Assembly (NCBI RefSeq): GCF_005281615.1
Contig: NZ_SZZM01000006.1
Coordinates: 268,915 to 332,914 of the forward strand
Source of the DNA: Rhodoligotrophos defluvii
GTDB taxonomy: Bacteria; Pseudomonadota; Alphaproteobacteria; Rhizobiales; Im1
Reading direction: 5' to 3'
Length of the DNA: 64,000 bases
The translations under genes and the position numbers were made by a program. The stretch's first letter is position 1. The number at the start of each line of letters is the position of its first letter. Of this stretch, positions 27,742 to 38,763 are shown piece after piece. Under the pieces are notes generated by a model that saw nothing but the letters and a program-made list of their open reading frames with translations, searched no databases and was not told the DNA's origin.

Positions 27742-29826
27742 TCACGCAGATTTTTCGGCGAGCAGCAGCGCGCGTGGGGCAAGGCCGAACTGTTCACCCC
27801 CGGCGACGGTGCTCAGCCCGGTTTCCGCCGTGTCGAGGAGAATGGTCCATTGGGCGGCGATCCCGGCCGGGAGCCTGAACTGCTGCGCGTCGGCGGATGC
27901 ATTCAACATCAATGCCAGCGGAGGTTCATCTTCAGCGGCGAAGACCACGGTGATGCTACGGGCGGCAGGATCGCTCCAGTCTTCGATCTGCATGGGCTGG
28001 GCATCGGGCCGGAGCCAGGCGACATCGCGCAGGCCGTTGCTCAAGGAGAAGCCGTGCTTGAATCGGTCCGAGCGCAGCTGGGGGTGCGCGCGGCGCAAGG
28101 CGGTGAGGCTCGCGACAAAGCCGATCAAGGCCCTGCCCTCTTCGGTGAGGCCGGGCCAGTCGATCCAGCTGGTGGCGTTGTCCTGCACATAGGCGTTGTT
28201 GTTGCCGTTCTGGCTGCGGCCGAGCTCATCCCCCATCAGCAGCATGGGCGTGCCCTGGGCGAGCAGCAGGGTCGCCAGCATGTTGCGCATCTGCCGTGAG
28301 CGGACGGCGCGGATCTCCGGATCGTCCGTCGGCCCCTCGACCCCATAATTGGCGCTGAAATTGCGGTCGGTGCCGTCGCGGTTGCCTTCGCCATTGGCCT
28401 CGTTGTGCTTGCGCTCGTAAGAGACGAGGTCGGCCAGGGTGAAGCCGTCATGGGCGGTGATGAAGTTGACGCTGGTCCAGGCCGGGCGGGTCGGGTTCTG
28501 GGCGATATCATGCTCGAACATGTCGGCCGAGCCGAGCAGCCGGCCGGCAAGCTCCGGCAGGATGTGCTCATCGCCGCGCCAGAAGGCGCGCACGGTGTCG
28601 CGGAAGCGGTCGTTCCACTCGGCCCAGCCGGGCGGGAAAAAGCCGACACGGTAGCCATCGGGGCCCACGTCCCAGGCCTCGGCGATCAGCTTGCGGCGGG
28701 ACAGGATCGGATCGCTGGCGACCATGTCGAGGAAGCCGCCGGGGACGGCAAAGCTGCTGCCGTCGCGGATCAGGGTGGTGGCGAGGTCGAAGCGGAAGCC
28801 GTCGACCCCCATCACATCCGTCCAGTAGCGCAGGCTGTCGATCACCAGCTGGCGCACCTGGGGGTGCTTCACGTTGAAGCTGTTGCCGGTGCCGGTGACG
28901 TTCACGCAATAGCGGGGATCATCGTCGCGGAGCCAGTAGTAGCTGGCATTGTCGAGGCCGCGGAAGGCCAGGGTCGGGCCGATCTCCTCGCTCTCGGCGG
29001 TGTGGTTGTAGACCACGTCCAGGATGACCTCGATGCCCGCCTCGTGCAGGCGCTCGACCATGGCCTTGAAGCCATAGGGGTTCGGCGCTGCGCCCAGATA
29101 GGGCGGATGGGGCGCGAAGAAGGCGAGGGTGTTATAGCCCCAGTAATTGTGCATGCCACGGCGGGCGACCGGATGCTCGTCGACGAAGGCCTGGATGGGC
29201 AGAAGCTCGATGGCGGTGACGCCGAGCTTCACCAGATGCTCGATGATGGCGGGCGAGGCGACGCCGGCGAAGGTGCCCTGCTGCGCGCCCGGCACGGCCG
29301 GGTGGGTTTTGGACAGACCCACCACATGGGCCTCGTAGATGATGGTATCCGTCCAGGGGTGGTGCGGCCTCGGGTGGGAGAGGCCGGCGAGGTTCGGGGC
29401 CACCACCACCGATTTCGGCACGAAGGGCGCGCTGTCGCGGGTGTCGAAGGACAGGTCCGCCTCGGGGCTGCCCGCCTGATAGCCCAGGATCTCGTCGCGC
29501 CAGCGCAGGCTGCCGCGCAGAGCCCGGGCATAAGGGTCGATCAGCAGCTTGTTGGGGTTGAAGCGATGGCCCCGCTGCGGATCATAGGGGCCGTGGACGC
29601 GGTAGCCGTAGACGAGGCCGGGGCGGGCGCCCTCGAGATAGCCGTGCCAGATGTCGCCGGTGCGCTCCGGGAGGTCGAGCCGCCGCAGCTCGCGTTCGCC
29701 CTCGGCATCGAAGAGGCAGAGCTCGACCCGTTCCCCATTGGCGGAAAACAGCGCGAAATTCACGCCGGCACCATCGAAGGTGGCTCCTAAGGGGGCGGGG
29801 ACACCGGAGGTTAGGCCATCGTTCAT
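27742..29826 (-). CDS. glgX: Glycogen debranching enzyme (isoamylase type, GlgX/TreX)
   Basis: A 694-residue GH13_11 enzyme that cleaves alpha-1,6 branches. A CBM48-like domain (residues ~10-100, LGATFDGAGVNFALFSANGE) precedes the barrel with VVYNHTAESEEIGPTLAFRG, the nucleophile Asp347 in VDGFRFDLATTL, Glu383 in LIAEAWDVGPDGY and the third Asp in ITAHDGFTLADLVSY. The ATG at 29826 is chosen because the family N terminus follows; an in-frame start at 29895 would overlap glgB. It follows the glgB stop by 11 bases. In the locus it provides linear chains for TreY. Confidence 0.95.
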   Translation of the reverse strand: MNDGLTSGVPAPLGATFDGAGVNFALFSANGERVELCLFDAEGERELRRLDLPERTGDIWHGYLEGARPGLVYGYRVHGPYDPQRGHRFNPNKLLIDPYARALRGSLRWRDEILGYQAGSPEADLSFDTRDSAPFVPKSVVVAPNLAGLSHPRPHHPWTDTIIYEAHVVGLSKTHPAVPGAQQGTFAGVASPAIIEHLVKLGVTAIELLPIQAFVDEHPVARRGMHNYWGYNTLAFFAPHPPYLGAAPNPYGFKAMVERLHEAGIEVILDVVYNHTAESEEIGPTLAFRGLDNASYYWLRDDDPRYCVNVTGTGNSFNVKHPQVRQLVIDSLRYWTDVMGVDGFRFDLATTLIRDGSSFAVPGGFLDMVASDPILSRRKLIAEAWDVGPDGYRVGFFPPGWAEWNDRFRDTVRAFWRGDEHILPELAGRLLGSADMFEHDIAQNPTRPAWTSVNFITAHDGFTLADLVSYERKHNEANGEGNRDGTDRNFSANYGVEGPTDDPEIRAVRSRQMRNMLATLLLAQGTPMLLMGDELGRSQNGNNNAYVQDNATSWIDWPGLTEEGRALIGFVASLTALRRAHPQLRSDRFKHGFSLSNGLRDVAWLRPDAQPMQIEDWSDPAARSITVVFAAEDEPPLALMLNASADAQQFRLPAGIAAQWTILLDTAETGLSTVAGGEQFGLAPRALLLAEKSA

Positions 29827-29837
29827 GCTTCCGGCGA

Positions 29838-32093
29838 CTATTCCGGTTCGAGGACGAGCGTCGCGAGCGGCGGCAGCGTCAAGGAGAGCGAGCAAGGCCG
29901 CCCGTGCCAGGATGCATCATCCGCCATCACGGCGCCAGCATTCCCCACACCGCTGCCGCCATATTCGGTTGCGTCGGTGTTGAGCCGTTCGCGCCAGAGG
30001 CCGCCGCAGGGCACGCCGACCCGGTAGCCGCGGCGCACCACCGGGGTGAAATTGCACACGATAAGGCAGGGCTTGGTGCCTTCGGCCCCGAAGCGCATGT
30101 AGGAGAGGACGCTGGCGTCGGCGTCCGATGCGTCGACCCACTGGAAGCCGCGGGCGTCGCAGTCGCGCTGGTGCAGGGCGGGGAGCGCGCGGTAGAGCCG
30201 GTTCAGGTCGCGCACCAGACGCTGCACGCCGCGATGTTCGGGCGTGTCCAGGAGGTGCCAGTCGAGGCTGTGGTCGTGGCTCCACTCGCGCTCCTGGGCG
30301 AACTCGCCGCCCATGAACAGGAGCTTCTTGCCGGGGTGGGTCCACATGAAGCCGAAATAGGCGCGCAGGTTGGCGAATTTCTGCCAGCGGTCGCCCGGCA
30401 TCTTGCCAAGGAGCGAGCCCTTGCCGTGCACCACCTCGTCGTGGGACAGGGGCAGGATGAAATTCTCGGAGAAGGCGTAGAGCAGGCCGAAGGTGAGCTG
30501 GTTGTGGTGGTAGCGGCGGTGGATGGGATCCTGGCTCATGTAAGCCAGCGTGTCGTGCATCCAGCCCATGTTCCACTTGTAGCCGAAGCCGAGCCCGCCG
30601 GTATAGGTGGGCCGCGAGACGCCAGGCCAGGCGGTCGACTCCTCCGCCACCATGGTGATGCCAGGATGGCGCTCGTAGGTGACCTCGTTCAGCTGCTTGA
30701 GAAAGGCCACGGCCTCGAGATTCTCGTTGCCGCCGAAAGCGTTCGGCACCCACTCGCCGGGATTGCGGCTGTAGTCGAGATAGAGCATGGAGGCCACCGC
30801 ATCGACCCGCAGGCCGTCCACATGGAAGCGGTCGAGCCAGAAGAGCGCGTTGGCGAGCAGGAAGTTGGCGACCTCCCGCCGGCCATAGTTGTAGATCAGG
30901 GTGTTCCAGTCGCGATGGAAGCCCTGGCGCGGATCGGCATGCTCATAGAGCGCGGTGCCGTCGAAGCGGCCGAGGCCGTGGGCGTCCGTGGGGAAATGGC
31001 CGGGCACCCAGTCGATCATGACGCCGATGCCGGCCCGGTGCGCCCGGTTCATGAAGCGGGCGAACCCGTCCGGGCTGCCGAAGCGGCTGGTGGGGGCGAA
31101 CAGGCCGATCGGCTGGTAGCCCCACGAGCCATCGAAGGGGAATTCGGAGATCGGCAGGCATTCGATATGGGTGAAGCCCATGTCGGCCACGTAGGGGATC
31201 AGCTTGTCGCCAAGCTCGTCCCAATTGAGCATGCGCCAGCCATCCGCCCGCGCCCATGAGCCGAGGTGGCATTCGTAGATGGAAATGGGCGCGTCCAGCG
31301 CCTGGGCCTGGGCGCGCCGCTCGAGCCAGTCGCCGTCGGCCCAATCGACCTTGACGTCGCCCGCCACCTTGGACGCGGTCAGCGGCGGATGCTCGGCGGC
31401 GAAGGCGACGGGGTCGGCCTTGAGCGGCAGACGCTCGCCATGGGCACCGATGATCTCGTATTTGTAGATGGTGTCGGGTCCCAGCCCGGGAATGAAGATG
31501 TCCCAGATCCCACAGCCCAGGTGGAGGCGCATGGGATGGCAGCGACCATCCCAGTGGTTGAAGTTGCCGACCACGCTGACGCGCCTGGCATTGGGGGCCC
31601 AGACGGCGAAGGACACGCCCTCGACCCCCTCCAACGTTCGGATATGGGCGCCCAGGGCTTCATAAAGACGGAGATGCCTGCCCTCGCACAGGAGATGAAT
31701 GTCGAGCGGCCCCAGCGCCGTGGGGAAGCGATAGGGATCCTCGCGGATCTCCTCGGCCATCGGCCAGCGGATCTTCAGCCGATAGGGAAAACGCTGCTCG
31801 CGGCCAGGAATGGGGCCGGCAAAGAAGCCGGCGTCGTGCAGGCATTCAAGACGCGCCACGCTGCCGCCCTGCTCATCCAGCACCTCCACAGCCTGAGCGG
31901 TGGGCAGGAAGGCGCAGACGCTGAGCGGCACCCCGTCATCTCCGCCATGCATGCCCAATATGCCGAAGGGGTCGCCGTGGCGGCCCTCGACAACCGCCTG
32001 AATGGCGCCGCGGCTCGGGCGCCAGTCCGGCGCAGGGCGTCGATCGCGCCGTTCCTCAAGCGTTTTCGGCATCCTTTCCTGCACTGGATCCAT
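29838..32093 (-). CDS. glgB: 1,4-alpha-glucan branching enzyme
   Basis: A 751-residue GH13_9 enzyme that forms alpha-1,6 branches. Two N-terminal beta domains ([12 protein letters not shown] at ~40-50 and the CBM48 with [20 protein letters not shown] at ~160-180) precede the barrel. The catalytic residues are Asp431 ([13 protein letters not shown]), Glu484 ([10 protein letters not shown]) and Asp552 ([13 protein letters not shown]). The annotated start overlaps the end of treS by 38 bases; an ATG at 32072 reduces the overlap to 17. It works with GlgE, which extends the chains GlgB branches. Confidence 0.96.
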   Translation of the reverse strand: MDPVQERMPKTLEERRDRRPAPDWRPSRGAIQAVVEGRHGDPFGILGMHGGDDGVPLSVCAFLPTAQAVEVLDEQGGSVARLECLHDAGFFAGPIPGREQRFPYRLKIRWPMAEEIREDPYRFPTALGPLDIHLLCEGRHLRLYEALGAHIRTLEGVEGVSFAVWAPNARRVSVVGNFNHWDGRCHPMRLHLGCGIWDIFIPGLGPDTIYKYEIIGAHGERLPLKADPVAFAAEHPPLTASKVAGDVKVDWADGDWLERRAQAQALDAPISIYECHLGSWARADGWRMLNWDELGDKLIPYVADMGFTHIECLPISEFPFDGSWGYQPIGLFAPTSRFGSPDGFARFMNRAHRAGIGVMIDWVPGHFPTDAHGLGRFDGTALYEHADPRQGFHRDWNTLIYNYGRREVANFLLANALFWLDRFHVDGLRVDAVASMLYLDYSRNPGEWVPNAFGGNENLEAVAFLKQLNEVTYERHPGITMVAEESTAWPGVSRPTYTGGLGFGYKWNMGWMHDTLAYMSQDPIHRRYHHNQLTFGLLYAFSENFILPLSHDEVVHGKGSLLGKMPGDRWQKFANLRAYFGFMWTHPGKKLLFMGGEFAQEREWSHDHSLDWHLLDTPEHRGVQRLVRDLNRLYRALPALHQRDCDARGFQWVDASDADASVLSYMRFGAEGTKPCLIVCNFTPVVRRGYRVGVPCGGLWRERLNTDATEYGGSGVGNAGAVMADDASWHGRPCSLSLTLPPLATLVLEPE

Positions 32094-35000
32094 CCGTTGC
32101 CTCGGGCGTGAGAAGGCGCATCAGGCCGGTCAGCGGGATATCGACCCATTTCGGCCTGTTCGATGCCTCATAGGCGATCTCGTAAAGAGCCTTCTCAAGG
32201 AGGAAGAGCTCCAACAAGCTATCGAAGGTCGCCTCGGAAAGCTCGATTCCCGGCCCGTCCGATGCGCCGCGTATGGTCTGCTTATATGCGTCGAGAAACG
32301 CTGCGGTGGTCTGCCGGTTCCAATGGCGCACGGCCGTCACCGCGGCCTCATCGGTCACCGGCTCGTCCTCCGCCCAGCGTATCGCGGTAAACGCGGCATA
32401 ATCGAACGAGCGCACCATGCCGGCCACGTCCTTCAGGGGCGAGGTCTTCCGGCGGCGCGCCTCGACACCACGCGCAGGCTCGCCTTCGAAGTCGATGATG
32501 TAGAATTCGTTCTGGGCCACCAGCACCTGTCCGAGATGATAGTCGCCATGCACGCGGGTCTTCAACCCGTTTACCGGACGGGCGGCGAGATCGTCGATGC
32601 GCCGGCTGATCAGGTCGCCGGCGGCGAGCATCTTCCGAGCCGAGGCGTGCAGCTTCTCGGGCAGGCCGGCCGGCAAGTTCTCCAGCGCCGCGCGGGAGCG
32701 CGCATGCTGTTCGTGCACCGCCTGCGCCCAAGCCTGGAGATCCGCCGGCGTGATGGGCTCGGGGGCGAATGCCGGATCATCCGTGGGCGAAGCGAAGGCA
32801 AGGTGAAGGCTGCCCGTGCGGCGGCCGAGGGTGCGGGCGCGGTCGAGATAAGGGGCGAGCGCGCCCGCGATCGTCTCCTCGTTGATCGAGATCCCACGGG
32901 CCGAAAGACTCATGGCCTCGTCATCGATGAAGCGCTTCAGCCATTCGATGGTGGCTTCCCATCCGTCGCCCTGGTTGCGCACGAAGGCATAGGCTGCACC
33001 GAGCACGGTGGTGCGGCCCTCGCCATCGGCAAACTCGATGGCGCCGAGATAGGCCGGCGTATTGGCGAAGCGGGCCACCTCGGTGAGGAAGCGGCCGACT
33101 TCGATCTCGGGCTGCACGCCTTCCTGCAGCTTGCGGTAGAGCTTCAACATGACCTTGCTGTCGAGCAGGACGGATGTGTTGCTCTGCTCGGCACCCAGGC
33201 GGCGGATCTCAGGCGTCTCGGCAATGTCCAATCGCCGCAGCTGCTCAGTGGACGAGAACCGGATCTCGCCGCCTTCGCTCGACACCCGGCGCTGCTCGCG
33301 CATGGCGGCAACCACCATGCGGATGAAGTCGTCGCTCTGGGAGGAATCGAACAGGGCGCCGAGAGAGGGACCCGAGCGCACCTTGGCGATGGTGTAGGAC
33401 AAAAGCGGCGCGCCGGGCGAGATGTGCTGCTCGCCCCAGGCCACCGTCATGGGCAGCAGATAGCGCTGCGGGCTCGCGGCCGGGTCGGGCCTGACATCCA
33501 ACTGAACGAACAGGTGCTGGCCCTCCGCCCCTTCAACCAGGGTGGTCGAAGCAATCGTGACCTCCGGCTGCGCGGCCCCCTTTTCCGCAAACCAGCGCTG
33601 GTTGGGCAGGAAGGCGGGCAACGCCTTCTTCTCCAGCAGGATCCGCGCCTTGAACCCGGTGATGTCGGTTTCGAGATTGCGGATCACGATGGTGGTGAAC
33701 TCCGGCACCGGCTCAGGCATCGGCGTGTGCCAGGCAGGGAGATCTGCCTGTTTGGTGATGTTGAACCAGTAGAAGCCATAGGCCGGCAGAGTGAGCAGAT
33801 AGGGAAGGTCCCCGATGGGCGGGAACGGCGAACGGCCGAGCATCTCGATCGGCACCGCGCCCTTGAAGGCGGACAAGTCCAGCTCCACCGCCTGCGCCGC
33901 ACGTGACAAGTTGGCCACGCATAGGATCGTCTCCTCCTCGTATTGGCGCAGGTAGGCGAGAACCTTGCGGTTGCGCGGGAACAGGAAGGTCATGGTTCCG
34001 CGACCGAAAGCCGTGTGCTGCTTCCGCACCGCGATGATGCGCTTCATCCAGTTCAGCAGCGACGAGCGGTTTGCCTGCTGGGCCTCCACGTTCACAACGG
34101 CGTAGCCGTAGACGGGATCCATGATCGGCGGGAGATAAAGCCGCTGCGGATCGGCGCGCGAGAACCCGCCATTGCGGTCGGACGACCATTGCATCGGGGT
34201 GCGCACGCCATCACGGTCGCCCAGAAAGAAGTTGTCGCCCATGCCGATCTCGTCGCCGTAATAGATGACCGGGGTACCGGGCATCGAAAAGAGCAGCGCG
34301 TTCATCAGCTCGATCTTGCGGCGGTCGTTGTCCATGAGGGTGGAAAGCCGCCGCCTGATGCCGAGATTGATGCGGCCCCGGCGCTCTTCCGCATAGTAGT
34401 TCCAGAGATAGTCGCGCTCACGGTCGGTGACCATTTCGAGCGTGAGCTCATCATGGTTGCGCAAGAAGATGGCCCACTGGGCATTGTCGGGAATTTCCGG
34501 CGTCTGATCGATGATGTCGGTGATCGGGTGCCGGTCTTCCTGGGCCAGAGCCATGTACATGCGCGGCATGAGCGGAAAGTGGAAGGCCATGTGGCACTCG
34601 TCGCCGTCGCCGAAATAGGGGCGCGTATCCTCCGGCCACTGGTTTGCTTCCGCCAGCAGCATGCGGCCGGGGAAATGGGCGTCCACCTCGGCGCGGATGG
34701 CTTTCAGCACCTCGTGGGTTTCGGGCAGGTTCTCGTTGTTGGTGCCCTCGCGCTCACGGAGGTAGGGCACGGCGTCGAGCCGCATGCCGTCCACCCCCAT
34801 CTCCAGCCAGAAGTGCATCACCCGGACCACTTCCTTCAGCACCCGCGGGTTCTCGAAGTTGAGGTCGGGCTGATGGGAGTAGAAACGGTGCCAGAAATAG
34901 GCCTGGGCGACCGGGTCCCAGGTCCAGTTGGAGGTTTCCGTATCGAGGAAGATGATGCGCGTGCCCTGATACTTCTTGTCCGTGTCGCTCCAGACATAGA

Positions 35001-35391
35001 AATCGCGGGCGCTGGTGCCGGGCTTCGCCATGCGGGCGCGCTGAAACCAGGCATGCTGATCGGAGGTATGGTTGATGACCAGCTCGGTGATCACGCGGAT
35101 GCCGCGCCGGTGCGCCTCGCGGACGAAGCGGCGGAAATCCTTCATGGTGCCGTAGGCAGGGTTCACCGCCTCGTAATCGGCGATGTCATAACCATCATCA
35201 CGCAGGGGCGAAGGATAGAACGGCAACAGCCATATGGCCGTCACGCCGAGATCCTGGATATAGTCGAGCTTTTCGAGCAGGCCGGGAAAGTCGCCAATTC
35301 CATCGTTATTGGCGTCGAAGAAGGCTTTGACGTGCAGCTGGTAGATAATGACGTCCTTGTACCAAGTCGAATCACTCCAATCGACGGCCAT
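32056..35391 (-). CDS. treS: Trehalose synthase fused to maltokinase (TreS-Mak/Pep2)
   Basis: A 1111-residue bifunctional protein. Residues ~1-555 are a GH13_16 trehalose synthase that interconverts trehalose and maltose, with Asp206 ([12 protein letters not shown]), Glu248 ([11 protein letters not shown]) and Asp314 ([11 protein letters not shown]). From about residue 590 a maltokinase follows, with [10 protein letters not shown] and the phosphotransfer motif [12 protein letters not shown] plus the metal-binding YIIDFEGEP. Together they convert trehalose to maltose 1-phosphate, the substrate of GlgE. ATG 35391 is preferred to TTG 35409. The gene begins 30 bases after the glgE stop. Confidence 0.96.
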   Translation of the reverse strand: MAVDWSDSTWYKDVIIYQLHVKAFFDANNDGIGDFPGLLEKLDYIQDLGVTAIWLLPFYPSPLRDDGYDIADYEAVNPAYGTMKDFRRFVREAHRRGIRVITELVINHTSDQHAWFQRARMAKPGTSARDFYVWSDTDKKYQGTRIIFLDTETSNWTWDPVAQAYFWHRFYSHQPDLNFENPRVLKEVVRVMHFWLEMGVDGMRLDAVPYLREREGTNNENLPETHEVLKAIRAEVDAHFPGRMLLAEANQWPEDTRPYFGDGDECHMAFHFPLMPRMYMALAQEDRHPITDIIDQTPEIPDNAQWAIFLRNHDELTLEMVTDRERDYLWNYYAEERRGRINLGIRRRLSTLMDNDRRKIELMNALLFSMPGTPVIYYGDEIGMGDNFFLGDRDGVRTPMQWSSDRNGGFSRADPQRLYLPPIMDPVYGYAVVNVEAQQANRSSLLNWMKRIIAVRKQHTAFGRGTMTFLFPRNRKVLAYLRQYEEETILCVANLSRAAQAVELDLSAFKGAVPIEMLGRSPFPPIGDLPYLLTLPAYGFYWFNITKQADLPAWHTPMPEPVPEFTTIVIRNLETDITGFKARILLEKKALPAFLPNQRWFAEKGAAQPEVTIASTTLVEGAEGQHLFVQLDVRPDPAASPQRYLLPMTVAWGEQHISPGAPLLSYTIAKVRSGPSLGALFDSSQSDDFIRMVVAAMREQRRVSSEGGEIRFSSTEQLRRLDIAETPEIRRLGAEQSNTSVLLDSKVMLKLYRKLQEGVQPEIEVGRFLTEVARFANTPAYLGAIEFADGEGRTTVLGAAYAFVRNQGDGWEATIEWLKRFIDDEAMSLSARGISINEETIAGALAPYLDRARTLGRRTGSLHLAFASPTDDPAFAPEPITPADLQAWAQAVHEQHARSRAALENLPAGLPEKLHASARKMLAAGDLISRRIDDLAARPVNGLKTRVHGDYHLGQVLVAQNEFYIIDFEGEPARGVEARRRKTSPLKDVAGMVRSFDYAAFTAIRWAEDEPVTDEAAVTAVRHWNRQTTAAFLDAYKQTIRGASDGPGIELSEATFDSLLELFLLEKALYEIAYEASNRPKWVDIPLTGLMRLLTPEATDGSSAGKDAENA

Positions 35392-35421
35392 TTGCTCAAG
35401 GCTCCGCAACAGTGGTAGTGC

Positions 35422-38400
35422 TCAGGGCGCGACGGCGGACAATCCGGCCGGCGGCACCAGCCGCCAGATCTGGTAGGACCGGACCGCCGGATCGAGGGTT
35501 ACGGACTGGACCTTGCCGGTCCAGGTGAAGCGGCTGCCGGTGACCAGGTCGACAACGTCTATGGAGGCGTGATCCGGTAAGCCAAAGGCCCATAGCGGTA
35601 TCTCGAAGGCGGCGCTCTGGGTGTCGTGCGGGTCGAGATTGACCGCGACGACGATGCAATTGTCCCGCTCGGCCGTGATCTTGTAGTAGGCGATGATCTG
35701 GTCGTTCCAGCAGTTGAGGAAGGCGAGGTTGGCAAAGGACCAGAGCGCCGGATTCTCGCGCCGGATGCGGTTGACGAGCGCGACATCGGCGCGGATGTTG
35801 CCCGGCCGGTCCCAGTCCCAGGCGCGGATTTCGTATTTCTCGCTGTCGAGATATTCCTCGCGGCCCGGCAGCGCCGCCGCCTCGCACAGCTCGAACCCGT
35901 TATAGATGCCGTAGACCGTGGTGAGGGTGGCCGCCAGCACCAGCCGGGCCTGAAAGCCGCCGCGGCCGCTGGTCTGCAGATAATACGGATTGATGTCGGG
36001 CGTGTTGGTGAAGAAATTCGGCCGCATGTAATCCTGCGGACCCTCGGTGGTGAGCTCGGTCAGATATTCCGTGAGCTCTGCCTTGGTGTCGCGCCAGGTG
36101 AAATAGCTGTAGGACTGGGTAAAGCCCAGCTTGGCCAGCCGCTTCATCACCTTCGGCCGGGTGAAGGCCTCAGCCAGGAAGATCGTGTCGGGGTGCTGGT
36201 CCTGCACCTCGCGGATGAGCCATTCCCAGAAGGGGAAGGGCTTGGTGTGCGGGTTGTCCACCCGGAAGATCTTCACACCGCGCTCGACCCAGAACAGCAC
36301 GATGTCGCGCAGGGCATACCAGAGCGAGGGGAAAGAGGACGAGCCGTAGAAATGGACATTGACGATGTCCTCGTATTTCTTCGGCGGGTTCTCCGCGTAT
36401 TTGATGGACCCGTCCGGCCGCCAGTCGAACCATTCCGGATGCTCCCTGATCCAGGGGTGGTCGGGCGAGCATTGGATGGCGAAGTCCAGCGCGATCTCCA
36501 GGCCGTGAGCGTGGGCCGCCGCGATCAGGCGGGCGAAGTCCTCGAAGGTGCCGAGCTCGGGATGGAGCGCATCATGCCCGCCCTCCTCCGAGCCGATGGC
36601 ATAAGGGCTGCCGGGGTCGTCCGGGGCGGGCGTGAGGGTGTTGTTGCGCCCTTTGCGGTTCTTGCGGCCGATGGGATGGATGGGCGGGAAATAGAGCACA
36701 TCGAAGCCCATGTCGCGCACATAGGGCAGGCGCGCGATGACGTCGTCGAAGGTGCCATGCCGATTGACATCGCCCGATTGCGAGCGCGGGAACAGCTCAT
36801 ACCAGGCGGCGACCGCCGCGATGCGCCGCTCCACGATCACCTGCAGGGTGTGGTGATAGGCGGTGAGGTTGAAGCGCGGCGCCGCCCGGCGCATGACGGC
36901 GGCGGTCTCGGGGCTGCGCAGGGCTTCGAGCTGGTCGGCCTCGGCAGAGATGGCCAGGAGCCGGCCGAGAGCGTCACGATCCCCGGCCGTGGCCTGCTGC
37001 ATCGCCTCGGTGACGAGATTGCGGCCCTCGATCAGCTCCAGCGAGACATCGAGGCCGGCGCCCAGCTTCTTCTCCACCTCGTATTGCCAGTAGCCGAAGC
37101 GGTCCTTCCAGCCGGAGATGGTGTAGTCGTAGCGGCCGACGCGATCGAGCAGGAACCGCCCGGTCCAGCGGTCGTTGCCCATGTGCTGCAGCGGCACCTC
37201 CGTCCAGGTCTGCTCGCCCGGGGCCCGGTAGAACAGCGAGGCATCGATCCTGTCGTGGCCATCGGCAAAGATGTCGGCGGAGACCTCCAACATGTCTCCG
37301 ACCACCCGTTTGACCGGAAAGCGGCCGCCGTCGATCTCGGGCTCGACCGCCTCGATCGCGACCTGCTGCGGGGCGAGGATGTCGAGGGGAACGGCATCGC
37401 GCAGCCGGTCACCGAACATGGGGAGCCGCTGGCCGCGCAGGATGCGGGTCTCGTAAGGCTGCAGCGGCCGGAACGGATCGGCGGTCGCGGCACGGTCCGA
37501 ATGCTGCGGCGTCACATCCTCGAAATTGCCGAACCAGCCACCGCCCGCGGCAAGCACACGGGACAGCGGCGGAGCGGGCAGCAGCTGGTCGGTGGGATTG
37601 ACGAACACGGCCGCGGCGGTCTGCGCCTCAAGCTCGCTTTCCGCATCGAAGCGCAGATAGGCGGCTGGTATGGTGTCCGGCGGCGCGATGGGCCGCAACA
37701 GCTGCTCGGACTGCAAAGCCGGCAGGCTGGCCTTCAGCGCGTTGGCGGCCATGATCGCGCCGGTCAGGTCGAAGTCGCGGTCGGCGATGCAGCGCGCCCA
37801 GGCATCCGGCGTGGCGACACCTGCTGCGGCGTCTGCGGGCATGGCCCGCAGGCCGTATTCATAGCCCATGGGCATCCACAGGCCGGCCGAGAAGGCCAGG
37901 GCGAACAGGTAGCGCTGGAGATGCACCTGTTCGACGGTGCCGGCCGGGTTGGCGCCGAAGCGTTCCGCGAGACGGCCGGTGCGGTCATCCTCGGGGAAGG
38001 CGATGGTCCTGACGCGACGGCGGAAATCCTCATACTGGTCGAGGGCCCAGTCCTGCCGGAAATCCCACCAGGCGCTGCTGTTGAAAACGAAGTCGAAGCC
38101 GGCATCGGCGGTGGCGACGGTGGTCTCGACCGCGACGCCGAGCGCATCGGCGATGAGCAGGGTCTCGGGGGTGCGCGCGCGTATGCGCCCGATGAGCTCG
38201 CGCCACATGGTGGCCGGCACGCGATGGGCGCGGCGGCAGAGAAAGCCGGCGGCGCCAGCATCGAGCGCCCGTTCGGCCTGTTCGGCTGCGGCGGCCAGGA
38301 TCGCCTCGCCGGCACTTTCGAGCAGGCCCGGCGGTGCGGGCTCCTCGGGTGCCAGGGCCATGTCGAGGACCAGGCCCAGGCCGTGTTCGCCGGCTTCGTC

Positions 38401-38703
38401 CGCGAGCGCGCGCAGGATGTCCGCCGCCGGCCGGGCATCCTCGCCGCGGAGATTGGGCGACAGATCGGCTCCGGCCGCGGAGAGGGCAAAGGCGCCGCGC
38501 GGGTTGCCGGCGGCGCCGTTATCCACATGCACAAGGTCGAAGCCCAAGGCGGCGGCGTGCCGGAAGATGCGCTGCCAGCCGGAGACGGGGCCGGCCAGCG
38601 CCGGCTTCAGGCCGTAGATCCGGGGCGAAACGGCGGCCGACGGCCCCGGGTGAGCCTCGGGCATGCCCAACCCAGTCCGCACCTCCAGGCCGCTTCGCTG
38701 CAT
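35422..38703 (-). CDS. glgE: GlgE maltosyltransferase (maltose-1-phosphate) with N-terminal degenerate GH13-like domain
   Basis: A 1093-residue protein. Residues ~450-1093 are a full GlgE (GH13_3), which adds maltose from maltose 1-phosphate to alpha-1,4-glucan: YHHTLQVIVERRIAAVAAWY, YFPPIHPIGRKNRKG, nucleophile Asp816 (KIFRVDNPHTKPF), Glu845 (IFLAEAFTRP) and Asp903 (NTPDINPYYLQ). Residues ~25-440 resemble another GH13 barrel (FNSSAWWDFRQDW, MPMGYEYGLRAMP), but the places expected for the nucleophile and acid/base read FLCRRAHRVP and LLIADALG, i.e. Arg and Asp. This domain is probably inactive. ATG 38703 has GGAG eight bases upstream. First gene of the glucan-trehalose operon. Confidence 0.94.
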   Translation of the reverse strand: MQRSGLEVRTGLGMPEAHPGPSAAVSPRIYGLKPALAGPVSGWQRIFRHAAALGFDLVHVDNGAAGNPRGAFALSAAGADLSPNLRGEDARPAADILRALADEAGEHGLGLVLDMALAPEEPAPPGLLESAGEAILAAAAEQAERALDAGAAGFLCRRAHRVPATMWRELIGRIRARTPETLLIADALGVAVETTVATADAGFDFVFNSSAWWDFRQDWALDQYEDFRRRVRTIAFPEDDRTGRLAERFGANPAGTVEQVHLQRYLFALAFSAGLWMPMGYEYGLRAMPADAAAGVATPDAWARCIADRDFDLTGAIMAANALKASLPALQSEQLLRPIAPPDTIPAAYLRFDAESELEAQTAAAVFVNPTDQLLPAPPLSRVLAAGGGWFGNFEDVTPQHSDRAATADPFRPLQPYETRILRGQRLPMFGDRLRDAVPLDILAPQQVAIEAVEPEIDGGRFPVKRVVGDMLEVSADIFADGHDRIDASLFYRAPGEQTWTEVPLQHMGNDRWTGRFLLDRVGRYDYTISGWKDRFGYWQYEVEKKLGAGLDVSLELIEGRNLVTEAMQQATAGDRDALGRLLAISAEADQLEALRSPETAAVMRRAAPRFNLTAYHHTLQVIVERRIAAVAAWYELFPRSQSGDVNRHGTFDDVIARLPYVRDMGFDVLYFPPIHPIGRKNRKGRNNTLTPAPDDPGSPYAIGSEEGGHDALHPELGTFEDFARLIAAAHAHGLEIALDFAIQCSPDHPWIREHPEWFDWRPDGSIKYAENPPKKYEDIVNVHFYGSSSFPSLWYALRDIVLFWVERGVKIFRVDNPHTKPFPFWEWLIREVQDQHPDTIFLAEAFTRPKVMKRLAKLGFTQSYSYFTWRDTKAELTEYLTELTTEGPQDYMRPNFFTNTPDINPYYLQTSGRGGFQARLVLAATLTTVYGIYNGFELCEAAALPGREEYLDSEKYEIRAWDWDRPGNIRADVALVNRIRRENPALWSFANLAFLNCWNDQIIAYYKITAERDNCIVVAVNLDPHDTQSAAFEIPLWAFGLPDHASIDVVDLVTGSRFTWTGKVQSVTLDPAVRSYQIWRLVPPAGLSAVAP

Positions 38704-38763
38704 GTCAAAAACTCCGTCAAAGCCCTACGAAAGCAGCAACTGACGGTTCGGTTCCATGGCAAA

